DNA of 16,156 nt, taken from contig JABCPU010001104.1 of the NCBI GenBank assembly GCA_016800925.1, forward strand, positions 1 through 16,156. Reading direction: 5' to 3'. This DNA is from Suillus spraguei (Eukaryota > Basidiomycota > Agaricomycetes > Boletales > Suillaceae). The notes under the pieces are model-generated. The model was not told the origin of the DNA. It was given only the letters and a program-made list of their open reading frames with translations, and searched no databases. Within the stretch, counting starts at the first letter, position 1. The number at the start of each line of letters is the position of its first letter. Below, in pieces: positions 1 to 9,501 of the stretch. The position numbers were made by a program, and so were the translations under genes.

Positions 1-731
1 GGTATTCAGTATTAATGGGGCCATCAGCCAAAATAAATGACGGAGGAATGGAATGCCAGCTGCCGAAACACATTCAATTATTGTGACCAGCTCTGAATAT
101 CACTGTGAATACGATAGCGTTCTCGATTGCTTTTCGAGAAGATAAATTTTGATTGTCTCCCTTTCGACCACCTCCCATTTGACACCCTTTCTCATCAACA
201 TTCAGTTGTGTTCCGGTGGAATTCCTTCGTCATCCAAGGCCTTGCGCATATCAAAATACTCCGTGATCGTTGACTCGTTGAAATTTTGTGCGCGCTTTGG
301 ATCCAGGCCTCGTGATTTCGCAACAGTGATATCTGCGTGACGAGAAATGAAGCGGTGGACCCAATTCTTGCCAGGGTAAACATTCACCATCTCGAATATT
401 TGAGCACGGAGTTTTCGGTGATGGAGAGGGGTTGCAGAATCCGAGTTGTGATGGCACATCTACCAAAACCCTTTCTTGGATTCACTGAGTAATGATCTCC
501 GAGTGCCACGATTTTGAAGCGCGATCTGCAGTCTGCGGGGGTACCTAAAGGAAAACTGAGTTACATCAAGTCAATAAAATAACTAAGGGAGTGCTCACCT
601 TGTGAGCTATAGCAGCACTCCGAAACTGGGAAAACACCATTCAAGGCATCGTGGACAGCAGCTTGAATGCGAGCCTCTTTATCAGAATCTCTGGGACGTT
701 CCTGCGTCCCAGCAACTCGAGTGCGTGCCAT
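1..731 (-). pseudogene. Pogo/Tc5-type DDE transposase remnant (5' part; continues past left edge)
   Basis: Minus-strand remnant of a CENP-B/Tc5 HTH plus DDE_1 transposase. Exon 1 starts at ATG 729-731 and reads MARTRVAGTQERPRDSDKEA, then AAVHDALNG; it reaches a GTGAGC donor, and a 54-base intron (545-598) ends in CTTTAG. Exon 2 gives LQIALQNRGTRRSLLSESKK, then the Tc5-like helix region with EMVNVYPGKNWVHRFISRHA and DDEGIPPEHN. Toward position 1 the DDE entry follows in pieces: NVDEKGCQMGGGRKGDN, ELVTIIECVSAAGIPF and PPSFILADGPINTEY, each in a different frame. In-frame stops lie at 460-462 (TAG) and 202-204 (TGA), and at least two more frame changes occur below 200, so it cannot encode an active enzyme. 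The match to the pogo/Tc5 family is from recalled motifs. Exon 1 also changes frame near its 3' end (SECCYSSQ in place of an FRSAAIAHK-like reading). Confidence 0.82.
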
Positions 732-822
732 CCTACTCGCCCATATACACGTTCAGATGCGTTACTGGTAGCGTGTTTGAGTTTGAAACTCCGCTACGGA
801 GTACCGGCAGGTGACAGCGAGA

Positions 823-841
823 GTGACACCAGCGGTGTCAC
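823..841. repeat. Short palindrome upstream of the transposase remnant
   Basis: GTGACACC-AGC-GGTGTCAC is a perfect 8-bp inverted repeat around a 3-base spacer, about 90 bases upstream of the transposase ATG. It could be a subterminal part of the transposon or a chance hairpin. No matching end is visible in the window because the element runs off the left side. Confidence 0.5.
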
Positions 842-871
842 CACCAAAAAATATCTCTTTGTTTCTTATTA

Positions 872-1081
872 GATTGGGTCCATTCGAGTTCGTAGGGCGT
901 ACTTATGATTTATTGATTTATATGCATGTATTAGTTTGAATATTAATGGTAGAAAAGTGTTGTTTGAGCAGTGCATGAGGGAGTGCACGAACTAGTGGTA
1001 ACTAATAGTAGTAAATACAAGAGCGACGTAAAAGAAAATTATCAATGCGCAATAACAGAACATCCAGTACATAAAATCGTG
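872..1081. other. AT-rich spacer, no gene seen
   Basis: AT-rich DNA between the 5' side of the transposase remnant and the 3' side of the NLR pseudogene. No convincing coding, RNA or repeat signal was found. Confidence 0.5.
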
Positions 1082-1153
1082 ACCCTGCAGCTTCAATGAG
1101 ACGATGTTCCTGTGCGCACAGGTCAAGCGTTTCAACATAACATTCATTGAAAG

Positions 1154-4100
1154 TCAGCATACTTTTGCAATTTTCTGCCCTTCGGATAAAACGACAAGGC
1201 AAGATTGTAGACCCTTCAAACACCACTGCCGTTCGAGCCAAGCGAGGAGATACCGATTCCAGAATGACTTGAATATATGTTTGAGCGTGTCATTCCGAGA
1301 GATGGACAGCCCAATTTTGACATGCATACTTGAGAGCATCGGAGGTTGCTTGACTTCGCTCCCGTGCTTCGGTCGCGAAAATCGTGAATGTCGTCATAGC
1401 ATGGATGACGTCGATATCTGGACAATCTTGTAGGGATGCAGAGGCGGAATAATCCTGGGACCTTAACGCCAGGAATGCTGGAAACATCAAAAAATCTGGT
1501 AAGCTTTTAAACTCCTGGATTGTTGGAAAGGCTGGCAGCAATTGGAATTGTGGGATGTTTGTGCACTTGCTGATCGTTTCCAACGTGTTCAAAAAGTCTT
1601 CCATCGTCACCCAGACAGACGCCGCAGGGGTCAACTGCCATGCTTGTCCATGGGATGTCTTGAGCCACCCTCGTCCGCCCTGGGTTTGTAGCCACTCTCG
1701 TCCGCCCATCGTCCGCAGCCACTCTCTCCCACTCAGGGTCAGCAACCACTCTCGCCCACTCTTTGTCTGTAGCCATTCTTGTCCACATTCAGTCTGCAGC
1801 CCACCTGGGGTCCGCAGCCACTCTCGTCCGCCTGGAGTATGCAGCCATTCTCGCCCTCTAGGGGTTAGGAGCCAATCTTGTGCGCTCTTGGTCCGTAACC
1901 ACTCTTGTCCATTGTGGGTCAGTAGCCACTCTCGTCCGTAAAAGGTGTGTAGCCATGTACACCCGATCGGAGTTGGCATTTCACGCTGCCACTCGCTCTC
2001 GCCCTGTGTTCGCAACCACAACTTTCCGCCCTGGGTCTCCAGCCACTGCCTCCCGTTCTGCATCTCAAGCCAGCCCCCCTCGCTCTGAGTTTCTAACGAA
2101 TCACATACACCGCTGGTCCCAACGGATGCTTGTCCCCCTGGACCGTCCGCCGGAACCACTGCCATGCCTGAGTCTGCAACCATTCTTGCCCCCCCTGGCT
2201 CTGCAGCCATTGTCGACCCCTCTCTGTGTCCAGCCAATTTCGTCCCCTCTCAGTGTCTAGCCACTGTCGCCCATTCTTGGTGCCTAGCCACTGTCGCCCG
2301 CTCTCGGTGTCCAACCATATTCGCCCCCTCCCGGTGTCCAGCGACCTTTGCCAATTCTTGGTGTCCACCAAATGTTGCCTACTCTCAGCGTCCAGCCATT
2401 TTTGCCCGCTCCACGTGTTCAGCCATTGTTGCCCCCTCTCGATGTCCAACCATTGTTGCCCTCTCTCGGTGTGCAGCCATTGTTGTCCCCTCTGCCTCTG
2501 CAGCCATTCTCGCCCGCTCTCTGTATCTAGCCATGCTTGCCCGTTCTCAGTGTCCAGCAACTTCTGCCTATTCTCAATATCAACCCATTGTTGCCCGCTC
2601 TCGGTGTCCAGCCACTTTCGCCCGCTCTGGGTGTGTAACCACTTTCGCCCGCTCTCAATGTCCAACCACTCTCGCCCGCTCTGGGTGTGTAACCACTCTC
2701 GCCCCCTCTCGATGTCCAACCACCGTCGCCCGCTCTTGGTTGCCAACCACTTTCGCCCCCTCTCTGTGTTCAACCACTTTTGCTCGCCCCAGGTGTCCAG
2801 CCACTTTCGCCCGCACCAGGTGTCCAGCCACTCTTGCCCGCCCTTGGTGTCCAGCCATATTCGCCCGCTCCTGGTGTCTAGCCACTCCTGCCCATTTCTC
2901 TCCAGCCACTCCTGCCCGCTCTTGGTGCCCAGCCAATTTTTCGCCCTCCAGGTGTCCAGCCATTTTTCCCGCTCTCGGTGTTCAGCCACTCTCCCCCGCT
3001 CTTGGTGTCCAGCCACTCTCCTCCGCTCTCTATGTCCAACCACTTTTTCCCGCTCCCTGTGTCCAGCCATTTTTGTCCGTTCTTTGTGCTCAGTCATTTT
3101 CGCCCGCTCTCAGTGTCCAACAACTCTCGCCCGCTGTTGGTGTCCAGCCACACTCGTACATTTATCTTCCGCCACGCTTGCCTTCTTCTTTCCAGCCGCT
3201 CTCGTCCGCTCTCGGTGTTCAACCACTTTTGCCCGCTCTCGGTATTCAGCCACTCTTCTCCGCTCTGGGTATTCAGCCGCTCTCGGTGTCCAGCCATTTT
3301 CTGCCGCTCTCAGTGTCCAGCCACCCTCGCCCGTGTCTCTTCAGCCACTCATGCCCGCTATCGGTGTCTAGCCACTCTTGCCCGCTCTCGCTGATCAGCC
3401 ACTCATGCCCGCTATCGGTGTCTAGCTACTCATGCCCGTTTCTCTCCAGCCACTCTTGCCTACGTCTCTCTAGCCACTCTCGCCCAGGCACGGTCTGTAG
3501 CCATTCTTAGCCCCACTGTGTCTGCAGCCATTCTTGTCCCCTCTGGGTCTGCAGCCATTCTCGGCCACTCGGAGTCTGTTGCAGCCACACTTGTCCGGTC
3601 GAGGTCTGAAGTCACTCTTCTCCACGTCGGCTCTGCAGCCACTCTCCCCCGGCCTGGGTCAGCAACCATCCTCGCCCGCCCGGAGTCTCCAAGCAGCCTT
3701 GACCCCTGATGGTCTCAAGCGAGTCTCGCTCGTTCCAAGTCTCCAATGGCATTTGCCCGTCAGGGTTTCCGGCAACTTGGCATCGTCTTCGTGTCCACTG
3801 CCACCCTCGCTCGCTCTGTAGCCAACCTTTCCCATTTTCAGTCTGCAACCAAGTGTACCCCACGTGGGTGTGCAGCCAATGTCCCCCACCTTCGGTCTCC
3901 AACCAGTCTTCTCCCTTCTGTGTCTGCAAATAGTCTTGCCCACCTTGGGTCTGCAGCCATGCATATCCGTCCAAAGTCCCAAGCCAGGTCCGCAAACCCG
4001 GTCCGCGAGCTCCCCGAAGCCATAACAGACCCATAAGAACTTGCATTGGCGTTGGTGGCTCCACGACGAAGGCTAATGATTGTTGCAAGTTTTTGGGGTC

Positions 4101-5097
4101 GTGGGGTTCCATAGCCTGATCCTGCAACTTCAATTCCAAGAGCACATCCAAGAGGGCCGTGCTTTCTGGAATGTCTTGGATCATCAAGTGCAAAGAGGAA
4201 GCAGCGAATAGGGAATGTGATTCTGTGATGGGTTGTGATCCAAAGAGGCTGCAGTTTGAGAAGTCTGAAACATAGTCACGAATGGACGAGTGGTAGATAT
4301 TGACAGGCTGGCTGTTGTCGGCAGGAATGTCCATGAAAGAATGGAGCTGTACCAGTGCGGTCTCGACATCATGGCCTTGACCAGGGCCAAGGAGTTTCGA
4401 AATCTGTGATATCGGTAGAGGATCTACAAGGGCGGCAACAATGGACAAGTGCTGGTATGCCCGGTTGGAGTCCGAACAGGTGGCAAGGATACAGTCGTAT
4501 AACTTGTACACTTGCGTTCCAGGTAGCAGTTCATTGGTTAGCTCGAGCATCAGCTCAAGGCGATCCCGGGGGTCATTGTATCCATCATCGACAAACTTCA
4601 TCACTGTGGACGCCACGATGAAGCGCCTGCCAGCTCGGTTTGCCAGCCGCGCAAGTTTATCCGTGGTGGGCTGTGGGAAACCAGGATGGCGACTTCGCAA
4701 CTCTGTAAAGGAATGCTGCAAGAAGATACAGATGTCACTGTCAACATCATCTTCGCCGTCCAACGAAATGGTGCTAGCAACAGAGCCGCCCTCCCCAGAA
4801 GTGTTCACCGGTATCTCGCATACCAATGTGCGCACTTCTTCCTTTTGAACGTATCACCTTCAGAGCTTTCATCGTTTCAGCGACAGTGAACGCAACAGCA
4901 GACTTTCCAACATCCGCCGTTCCATGCAGCCAAATGAGTCGACTCTTCTTGTCGTTGTCTAATATTTCATAGATGTAATTGAGAAGGTCCACCCGAGTCC
5001 CTTCCAAACACTTCGGATGGGGCTGGCGTTCAGGGGAGTCATATTCAGCACCCAGAACAGCTACCTGGGACAGCTTCTCCCAAGTTCCTTCGGCCAT
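1154..5097 (-). pseudogene. Broken NACHT (NLR-like STAND) gene with an internal WLxT repeat array
   Basis: Fungal NLR-like NTPase gene, read right to left. The first frame begins MAEGTWEKLSQ at 5097, passes SPERQPHPKCLEGTR and a P-loop (GTADVGKS, residues 59-66), and breaks near 4850. A second frame follows: QKEEVRTLVCEIP, LANRAGRRFIVAS, DPLPISQISKLLGPGQG, and the winged-helix signature NIYHSSIRDYVSD. A WLRG motif then leads into about 87 nine-residue WLxT repeats (3986 to 1641). After the array come EDFLNTLETI, DALKYACQNWAVHL and, in another frame, FWNRYLLAWLERQWCLKG ending at 1154. The rest of NACHT, including the Walker B segment expected after the P-loop, is missing at the 4850 junction. 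Further lesions: stops at 3612, 3507, 3426 and 3094; frameshifts near 3283, 2965, 2100-2160 and 1305. Such proteins act as intracellular non-self or stress sensors in fungi; this copy cannot make a full one. The family is clear; the true 5' end is uncertain. Confidence 0.85.
1641..3986 (-). repeat. 27-bp coding minisatellite encoding a 9-residue W-L-x-T-x-x-G-x-x repeat
   Basis: About 2346 bases of tandem 27-bp units, some 87 copies. On the minus strand they encode nonamers such as WLDTESGRK, WLHTQSGRE and WLQTQGGRE; the plus strand shows GTCCAGCCACT-type pyrimidine-rich units. Trp1, Leu2, Thr4 and Gly7 are nearly invariant; positions 3, 5, 6, 8 and 9 vary among D/H/Q/N, E/Q/K, S/G/R, R/Q and K/E/Q. 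Units at both edges (above about 3450, below about 2100) are diverged and rich in Q and L. The centre (about 2200-3350) is far more uniform, as expected from unequal exchange or slippage. Most units stay at 27 bases, so frame is kept; exceptions are a unit short by 3 bases near 2905 (WLERNGQE), a 10-base loss near 3283 and a 1-base loss near 2965. I do not recognise the repeat as a named protein family. Confidence 0.93.
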
Positions 5098-5575
5098 TAC
5101 TAGAAGCTCGCCAGGAACTGTCAGTTTGGTCAGAGAGCGAGAAAAGTGATAAGAGAATGAGATATTACGCTGATGACCTTAGTCGACTATCGACGGAGGT
5201 TGACGATGGAATGTGTGAGTTAGAATGGAACAACTTGTCGGGGAAGCACTATGTAGTCAAGTTCAACGGTGTAGATCGCTATCTCGAAGGGGACGACATA
5301 CGACAACGTTGATTGAACAATCAAAGTCTAAGCTGCAAGTAAAACGGTCTAAGTGGTCAAATGATCGAGATATCAACGTTATTGAGAAGGATTATTGAGA
5401 TGGAGTGGACGATTAGTTGCAGTTCTATTCAAAGCTCGATGGATGGTGGTTGTATGCAATCAAGCTAAAAGGACGAGTCTGGGTCCCAGCTGGAGGGCAT
5501 GAGGCTGTTGCACAGGAAATTAGTGGGTAACGTAAAATTACAATAAAATTACAGTGTCAAAGTTGAACGGACCGA
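5098..5575. other. Upstream region of the NLR pseudogene, no gene seen
   Basis: Non-coding stretch upstream of the NLR start. On the minus strand a pyrimidine tract followed by CAG lies about 20-30 bases before the ATG and could be a 3' splice site of a leader exon, but no matching exon was found. A small inverted repeat (TTGATTG-AA-CAATCAA) lies at 5309-5324. Confidence 0.4.
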
Positions 5576-5778
5576 CTAAACAGCTGGCGGCTTTGATTGC
5601 ACGTGATCACTGGTATCAGGTGCCCGGCGATCCAGGCCAATCCCCGACTCCACATGAAGACACGAATTTGCAGATAATTGTAGTATAACATGACAGTTTC
5701 GAGCCACCACAAACAAGACATCATGATCAAGAACTAAGAATGAATGCATCAATGCATGGAGATGTGGACACGCCAGGG

Positions 5779-6186
5779 TCACGATGAAAGAATAACACGC
5801 CACAGACTAGTATGCAGCATCAATGCCGAGTCCCTGTCGTTCGCGAACTTGAAGAAGCATAACAACCTCCAGGATGGGATGGCGGCCAAGATCTTTTTGG
5901 GAGAGGCAAGTCGCACTAGCAAGCCAGAATCTTGGACAAGGAGGTCCCAAAGGTATGCATTATCAAAGACCATATTCCTGAGCTGCCTTGGCGCTGCCGT
6001 GACAAGTTTGCGAATCCCACATCTCTGCCAAGTATCCCATAGGTGTTCATGGGCTGAAAGTTCCCCCACTAGCATGGCAAATTTGTCGAGGATGATGCTG
6101 TTGAAGCGACAAAGGATGATGGCTGACTCGGAGCATGTAAAGGATAATGGTAAGTCTGACGTCTGCGCCTCCTGTCGTCCCTGCAC
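5779..6186 (-). CDS. Unrecognised ORF of 135 residues
   Basis: A minus-strand ORF from ATG at 6186 to a stop at 5779. The protein is helix-like and rich in Leu, Trp and Arg, with segments such as ILDKFAMLVGELSAHEHLWD, RKLVTAAPRQLRNMVFDNAY and KKILAAIPSWRLLCFFKF. The residue pattern looks more like real protein than the other frames, but I recognise no family, see no catalytic motif and find no clear promoter or splice partner. An upstream in-frame continuation is not evident. It may be a fragment of a larger decayed gene or a chance ORF. Confidence 0.3.
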   Translation of the reverse strand: MQGRQEAQTSDLPLSFTCSESAIILCRFNSIILDKFAMLVGELSAHEHLWDTWQRCGIRKLVTAAPRQLRNMVFDNAYLWDLLVQDSGLLVRLASPKKILAAIPSWRLLCFFKFANDRDSALMLHTSLWRVILSS

Positions 6187-6270
6187 GCTTTCGGGCCGAG
6201 ATGGTCATCTCAAGCATCTCAGTGATGACAGGGAAATGCTCTTCGTCGTGCGTATGGGGAATTGACTTGT

Positions 6271-6940
6271 TAGTGAGTTCTTTTTCAACGAAGACAGGCT
6301 TCTAACTGATACCCAGTTCAGCTGTGTTATACCGACGGAATCTTACACACTTGAATTGAGTCCCTATTCGGAAAGACAATGAGCGAATATTTGGGTCCTG
6401 CAATGAAGGTCAAGGAAAGAGATCTGTTTGACTAGTCAGTAGTAGCAGATATTCTGGATGGCCTAGGCAAGGAACAGAAGGTTGATCATTGTCTTTCTCA
6501 TTTTCGTCATGGAGAGGATAGGCTGGTCTTCTTACGATATCGGGAAGTAAGCCAGATTGACGCCGTAACCCAACTTACTCCTATTCATTCCAATTCGACG
6601 ATGACAATCATGTAATTAACCAGCGGACCGCTCGCAGACTTCAATAACACCGTCGTGACCGAAGGGGTGTTTGCTTCTTCATAGTCCTCATTATAATACT
6701 ATGTATTTTCTTATCGCTCATTTTCGTAATCGTAGCGATCCTGCTTCACTCTCTAGCGAATGTGTTTGTGTTTTGCGTAGTTCTGACAGGGTCCCTCTAT
6801 CCCCGAGGACTATATAGTCCAGACTTGGGGGGGTTCTTCCATTGTTTACTGACCCTGATAGAATCAGTCGATGAACATTTGGATGAATCCATGGCGAAAG
6901 CATCACTCAGTAAGCCCTTGTATGATATTGATATTCTTCA
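6271..6940. other. Spacer without a recognisable gene
   Basis: Only short ORFs occur, and none has a recognisable motif or consistent splice sites. A plus-strand 85-codon ORF starting at 6762 overlaps a minus ORF, and neither stands out. Confidence 0.4.
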
Positions 6941-7829
6941 TCATCTGACTGAGATGCTACCTAGGCCAACCATCCTGATACAAAGCATATGGCGAACATT
7001 GAGAAGGGTTTCGTCATAAGCTCCAAAATTTTGAGCTTGTGGAGGCGGAACGTCGTACCAAGATGTCTGGTGTCCAGGCCTGCAAAAACAAACACTGAGA
7101 AACCATTTGTGTCTGCGGGAATACGGGGTAGAACTGATACCGTAGACACAACGTTCATATCGTGCACACAAGTGTATTGCCATGAAATATTCAGGCTAGG
7201 ATGGGTTGGAGAACTGAAACAAACGAGTACATGCTTGGTGATACGTTATCCTCCCTCCACGTGAGATCCTCGAATTGTTTATCGAGATCGCCACGGAAAA
7301 GTCGGTTTGCCAGAAAAAAATGTGAAACTTTATATTCGTTTTGGTTAATGCCCCAGAACATGTGTTACATACTGTGAGCTGCACAGTATCAACAGAGATG
7401 TCCACGATACCGCCTCGGTCGACCATTAAGCCATTGATCAACGGACTACCAAAGTAAACCTGACCGACGGTCCGTGAGGTTTCAAATGACGAAGGAATCC
7501 GTTAGTCGAAGAGTCTCTATATGAAGATTAGATGGGACACCTGCGGGAAGGTCGACAATCTCGCCGTGAAGAGATTTTGCACAAACAGGGGAATTTAACC
7601 ACTGAGAAGCGCGATAGCAGCTATTGAAACAGGCCAAGATAGTCTGCTGAGGCACACGTATCAGCCATTCTTGTTGACGTGCACTGGACCGTTCAGCAGC
7701 TGCAGTAACCTGATTGTGTTGATCGTCTCTGCGCCGTGGCTGAGGCCAGATCCAGAATTGCTTTGCAATTTCAAAACTGATCCTGAATCTCGCCTCTTCT
7801 CACACCTTTTGCGAAGAACTGGGCATCAT
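6941..7829 (-). pseudogene. Unrecognised degraded protein-coding gene
   Basis: Several coherent peptide segments line up on the minus strand in changing frames. From ATG ATG at 7829: MMPSSSQKV, a TGA stop at 7800-7802, then an open run to 7482 containing FEIAKQFWIWPQPRRRDD, QEWLIRVPQQTILACFNS, SLHGEIVDLPAGVPSNLHIE and TLRLTDSFV. A second frame gives QVYFGSPLINGLMVDRGG and DISVDTVQLT up to a GTATGT donor at 7372. A third (7313 to 7191) gives LANRLFRGDLDKQFEDLTWR, then EDNVSPSMYSFVSVLQP. Below this, 7183-6941 is less certain. The composition and continuity argue for a real ancestral gene with a stop, a frame change and perhaps one intron. I cannot name the family and claim no function. Confidence 0.4.
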
Positions 7830-8470
7830 ACTTTATTCATCAATACTTGAGTCTCTGGCGATCAGCCTTCGCCGATGAGGCACAAGAGAGAGCGTGCATG
7901 GGAGTAGGGCCCTACTCAGACTCCAAGATATTCGGTACGTGACGACTATCGGGGAAGGTGCATGAAGGCTGAAAGGGGAAATGATGGACCACAGAGCAGA
8001 CATCACTGATGATTTGACAGACAGCAGATTTCAGAAACAAGAAGCGTTCGCGAATATGAACCACCAGACTATTACCTGTTTTAGTACGAGAATGAGGATA
8101 GAGAATGGGGTGATCCTGCGCTGCTAAACATTTGATCGCCTCAGATAATGTATCGATGGAAAGTTATGCAAACAGCGGACCAAGTCTTCCATATTAAGAG
8201 TGGACTACAGAAAATCACAACCTAGAGAAAGCATAGAGACATAAGGAAGGTGAGCAAGTTGGCGGAGCGTGAGCGTAGTCATTGCACACTGCAGGAAAGG
8301 ATAAGTCAGCAGACCTAATAAAAGGACAAAATAAAGAGCCTACAAAAAAGCAGTGTGAATCATGCGTCCAACTGCAGTGTGCAGAAAAGCGAATGGCTCA
8401 ACGAAAGTGCACTGCACAGGATCCAGGGAAGAAAAAAGCCTGTGACTACATTTCTCCAGACACGGCTATG
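7830..8470. other. Intergenic region downstream of the first acetyltransferase copy
   Basis: No convincing gene. A Lys/Cys-rich plus-strand ORF begins at 8282 but runs into the antisense of the acetyltransferase 3' end. Short variants of GCACTGCA / GCAGTGTG recur between 8281 and 8420, without further structure that I can support. Confidence 0.4.
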
Positions 8471-9501
8471 TATGATACCGTGGGAGTCGGGGAATTTTGT
8501 CTCGTTCTCATCTATGTACGTTGGTCGTATTTCCACTCAAGATGGGTCATTACTTTCTTCTCTCCTCTAACCACTTTCCCGTTGTCGAACAGCCCTCGGT
8601 TCACGAACCCGTTCTTCTCAAAAACTCGGCTGCTACCAATATTCCCAGCAAAAGTGTGCGCTACAACATGGTGAACTCCCATCCTAGGGATTCCCCAGGT
8701 CGTCATCAAGAGACCGATCGCTGCAGTCATGATGCCCCTTCCGTGGTGGCTCGCAGCAAGCCAGTCTATCGCAAACGAAAACATGATAAATCCATTAACA
8801 TTGAGATACACTCTTACAGTCCAGAGAAATAGAAATAACGTACCTCCAAATGCATATTGAATCGTCGGGTCCCCTGCTTGCTTGTTTGCATTATCTTCTT
8901 GCAGTCGCTTCCGTTCTACTTCATCTAGTACCTCCTCGAATGGACTTCTTTTGAAATTCACATATCCTATAAGAACGTCCGTCCCATCCTCTTTAACTTC
9001 CCTAAGATACCGCACAGGACTGTCATCCACGAACTGAAGCGGGCCATTAGGGAAATCTTCTGCGCTCTTCCGTAAATATTCCAAGGTAGCATCTGATTCT
9101 TTTTTTACAAGCTGAATCCAAGAATCCGCGTGTTCCGGTAGATAAGGTGTCGGAACTTTCTCTAACCAGCTGTAAATAGCTGGATCGTTCAAATGCTGTA
9201 TGAGTACAGACTGATCTCCTTGACGAGGTGGAGTGAGAATGATGTGCTGGTGTGGTGCTGCAAGCCGGAGGAATGGTTCCCCAGTTTTAGGATTAATTTC
9301 GAGAGGGTAGAGTTGGTCTGTCATCCTTGGAGTGGCAGAAGATCTGCTGATGCTGACTAGATCTTTACAAATTATATATTAGTGAACACTTTCGAAGGGA
9401 GTCACGAAGAGTATGTCTGAGCCATGTGGAAAGTGGTGTGTAAAGTCAAGCCAAGGCTGATGAGAAACTACCCGAGATAGTTAGTCTCCCTTGAACCAAA
9501 T
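8471..9501. repeat. Segmental duplication, copy 1
   Basis: This block, which contains a GNAT gene, is repeated at 11512-12532 in the same orientation with a constant offset of 3037 bases through the coding part. Similarity starts at TATGATACCG and ends at CCAAAT, so it covers the gene, about 40 bases downstream and about 175 bases upstream. Small indels and scattered substitutions separate the copies. Confidence 0.92.
8512..9324 (-). CDS. GNAT-family N-acetyltransferase, copy 1
   Basis: Predicted GCN5-related N-acetyltransferase, which transfers acetyl from acetyl-CoA to an amine; the substrate is unknown. The gene has two exons, 9324-8844 and 8765-8512, with a 78-base intron (8766-8843; GTACGT donor, CGATAG acceptor). 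The intron has no stop and is a multiple of three, so the unspliced frame also reads through (270 residues). Splicing gives 244 residues and restores the family pattern FGDWLAASHHGRGIMTAA around residue 161. Motif A (HHGRG, residues 167-171) binds the pyrophosphate of acetyl-CoA in this family; N202 and FEKNGF (209-214) fit motif B. The N-terminal part (DPAIYSWLEKVPTPY) resembles RimJ/RimL-like fungal acetyltransferases. The start is the only upstream ATG in frame and is shared with copy 2. The gene appears intact. Confidence 0.88.
   Translation of the reverse strand: MTDQLYPLEINPKTGEPFLRLAAPHQHIILTPPRQGDQSVLIQHLNDPAIYSWLEKVPTPYLPEHADSWIQLVKKESDATLEYLRKSAEDFPNGPLQFVDDSPVRYLREVKEDGTDVLIGYVNFKRSPFEEVLDEVERKRLQEDNANKQAGDPTIQYAFGGTLFLFLWTVRVYLNVNGFIMFSFAIDWLAASHHGRGIMTAAIGLLMTTWGIPRMGVHHVVAHTFAGNIGSSRVFEKNGFVNRGLFDNGKVVRGEKKVMTHLEWKYDQRT

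Noticed and set aside
2164..3510. Long plus-strand ORFs across the repeat array (448 and 381 codons)
   Set aside because: A 27-bp unit that lacks stops in a frame stays open in that frame over many copies. The encoded Cys/Ser/Pro-rich strings have no landmark outside the array, whereas the minus strand joins the array to NLR domains on both sides.
1641..3986. CRISPR-like array
   Set aside because: Units are contiguous 27-mers with no unique spacers and encode a protein repeat; the host is a eukaryote.
5576..5803. Minus-strand 75-codon ORF
   Set aside because: Overlaps the end of the 5779-6186 ORF in another frame and has no motif or splice support.
8282..8674. Plus-strand ORF of 130 codons
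   Set aside because: Its second half is antisense to the 3' end of the acetyltransferase gene, and the first half has no recognisable motif.
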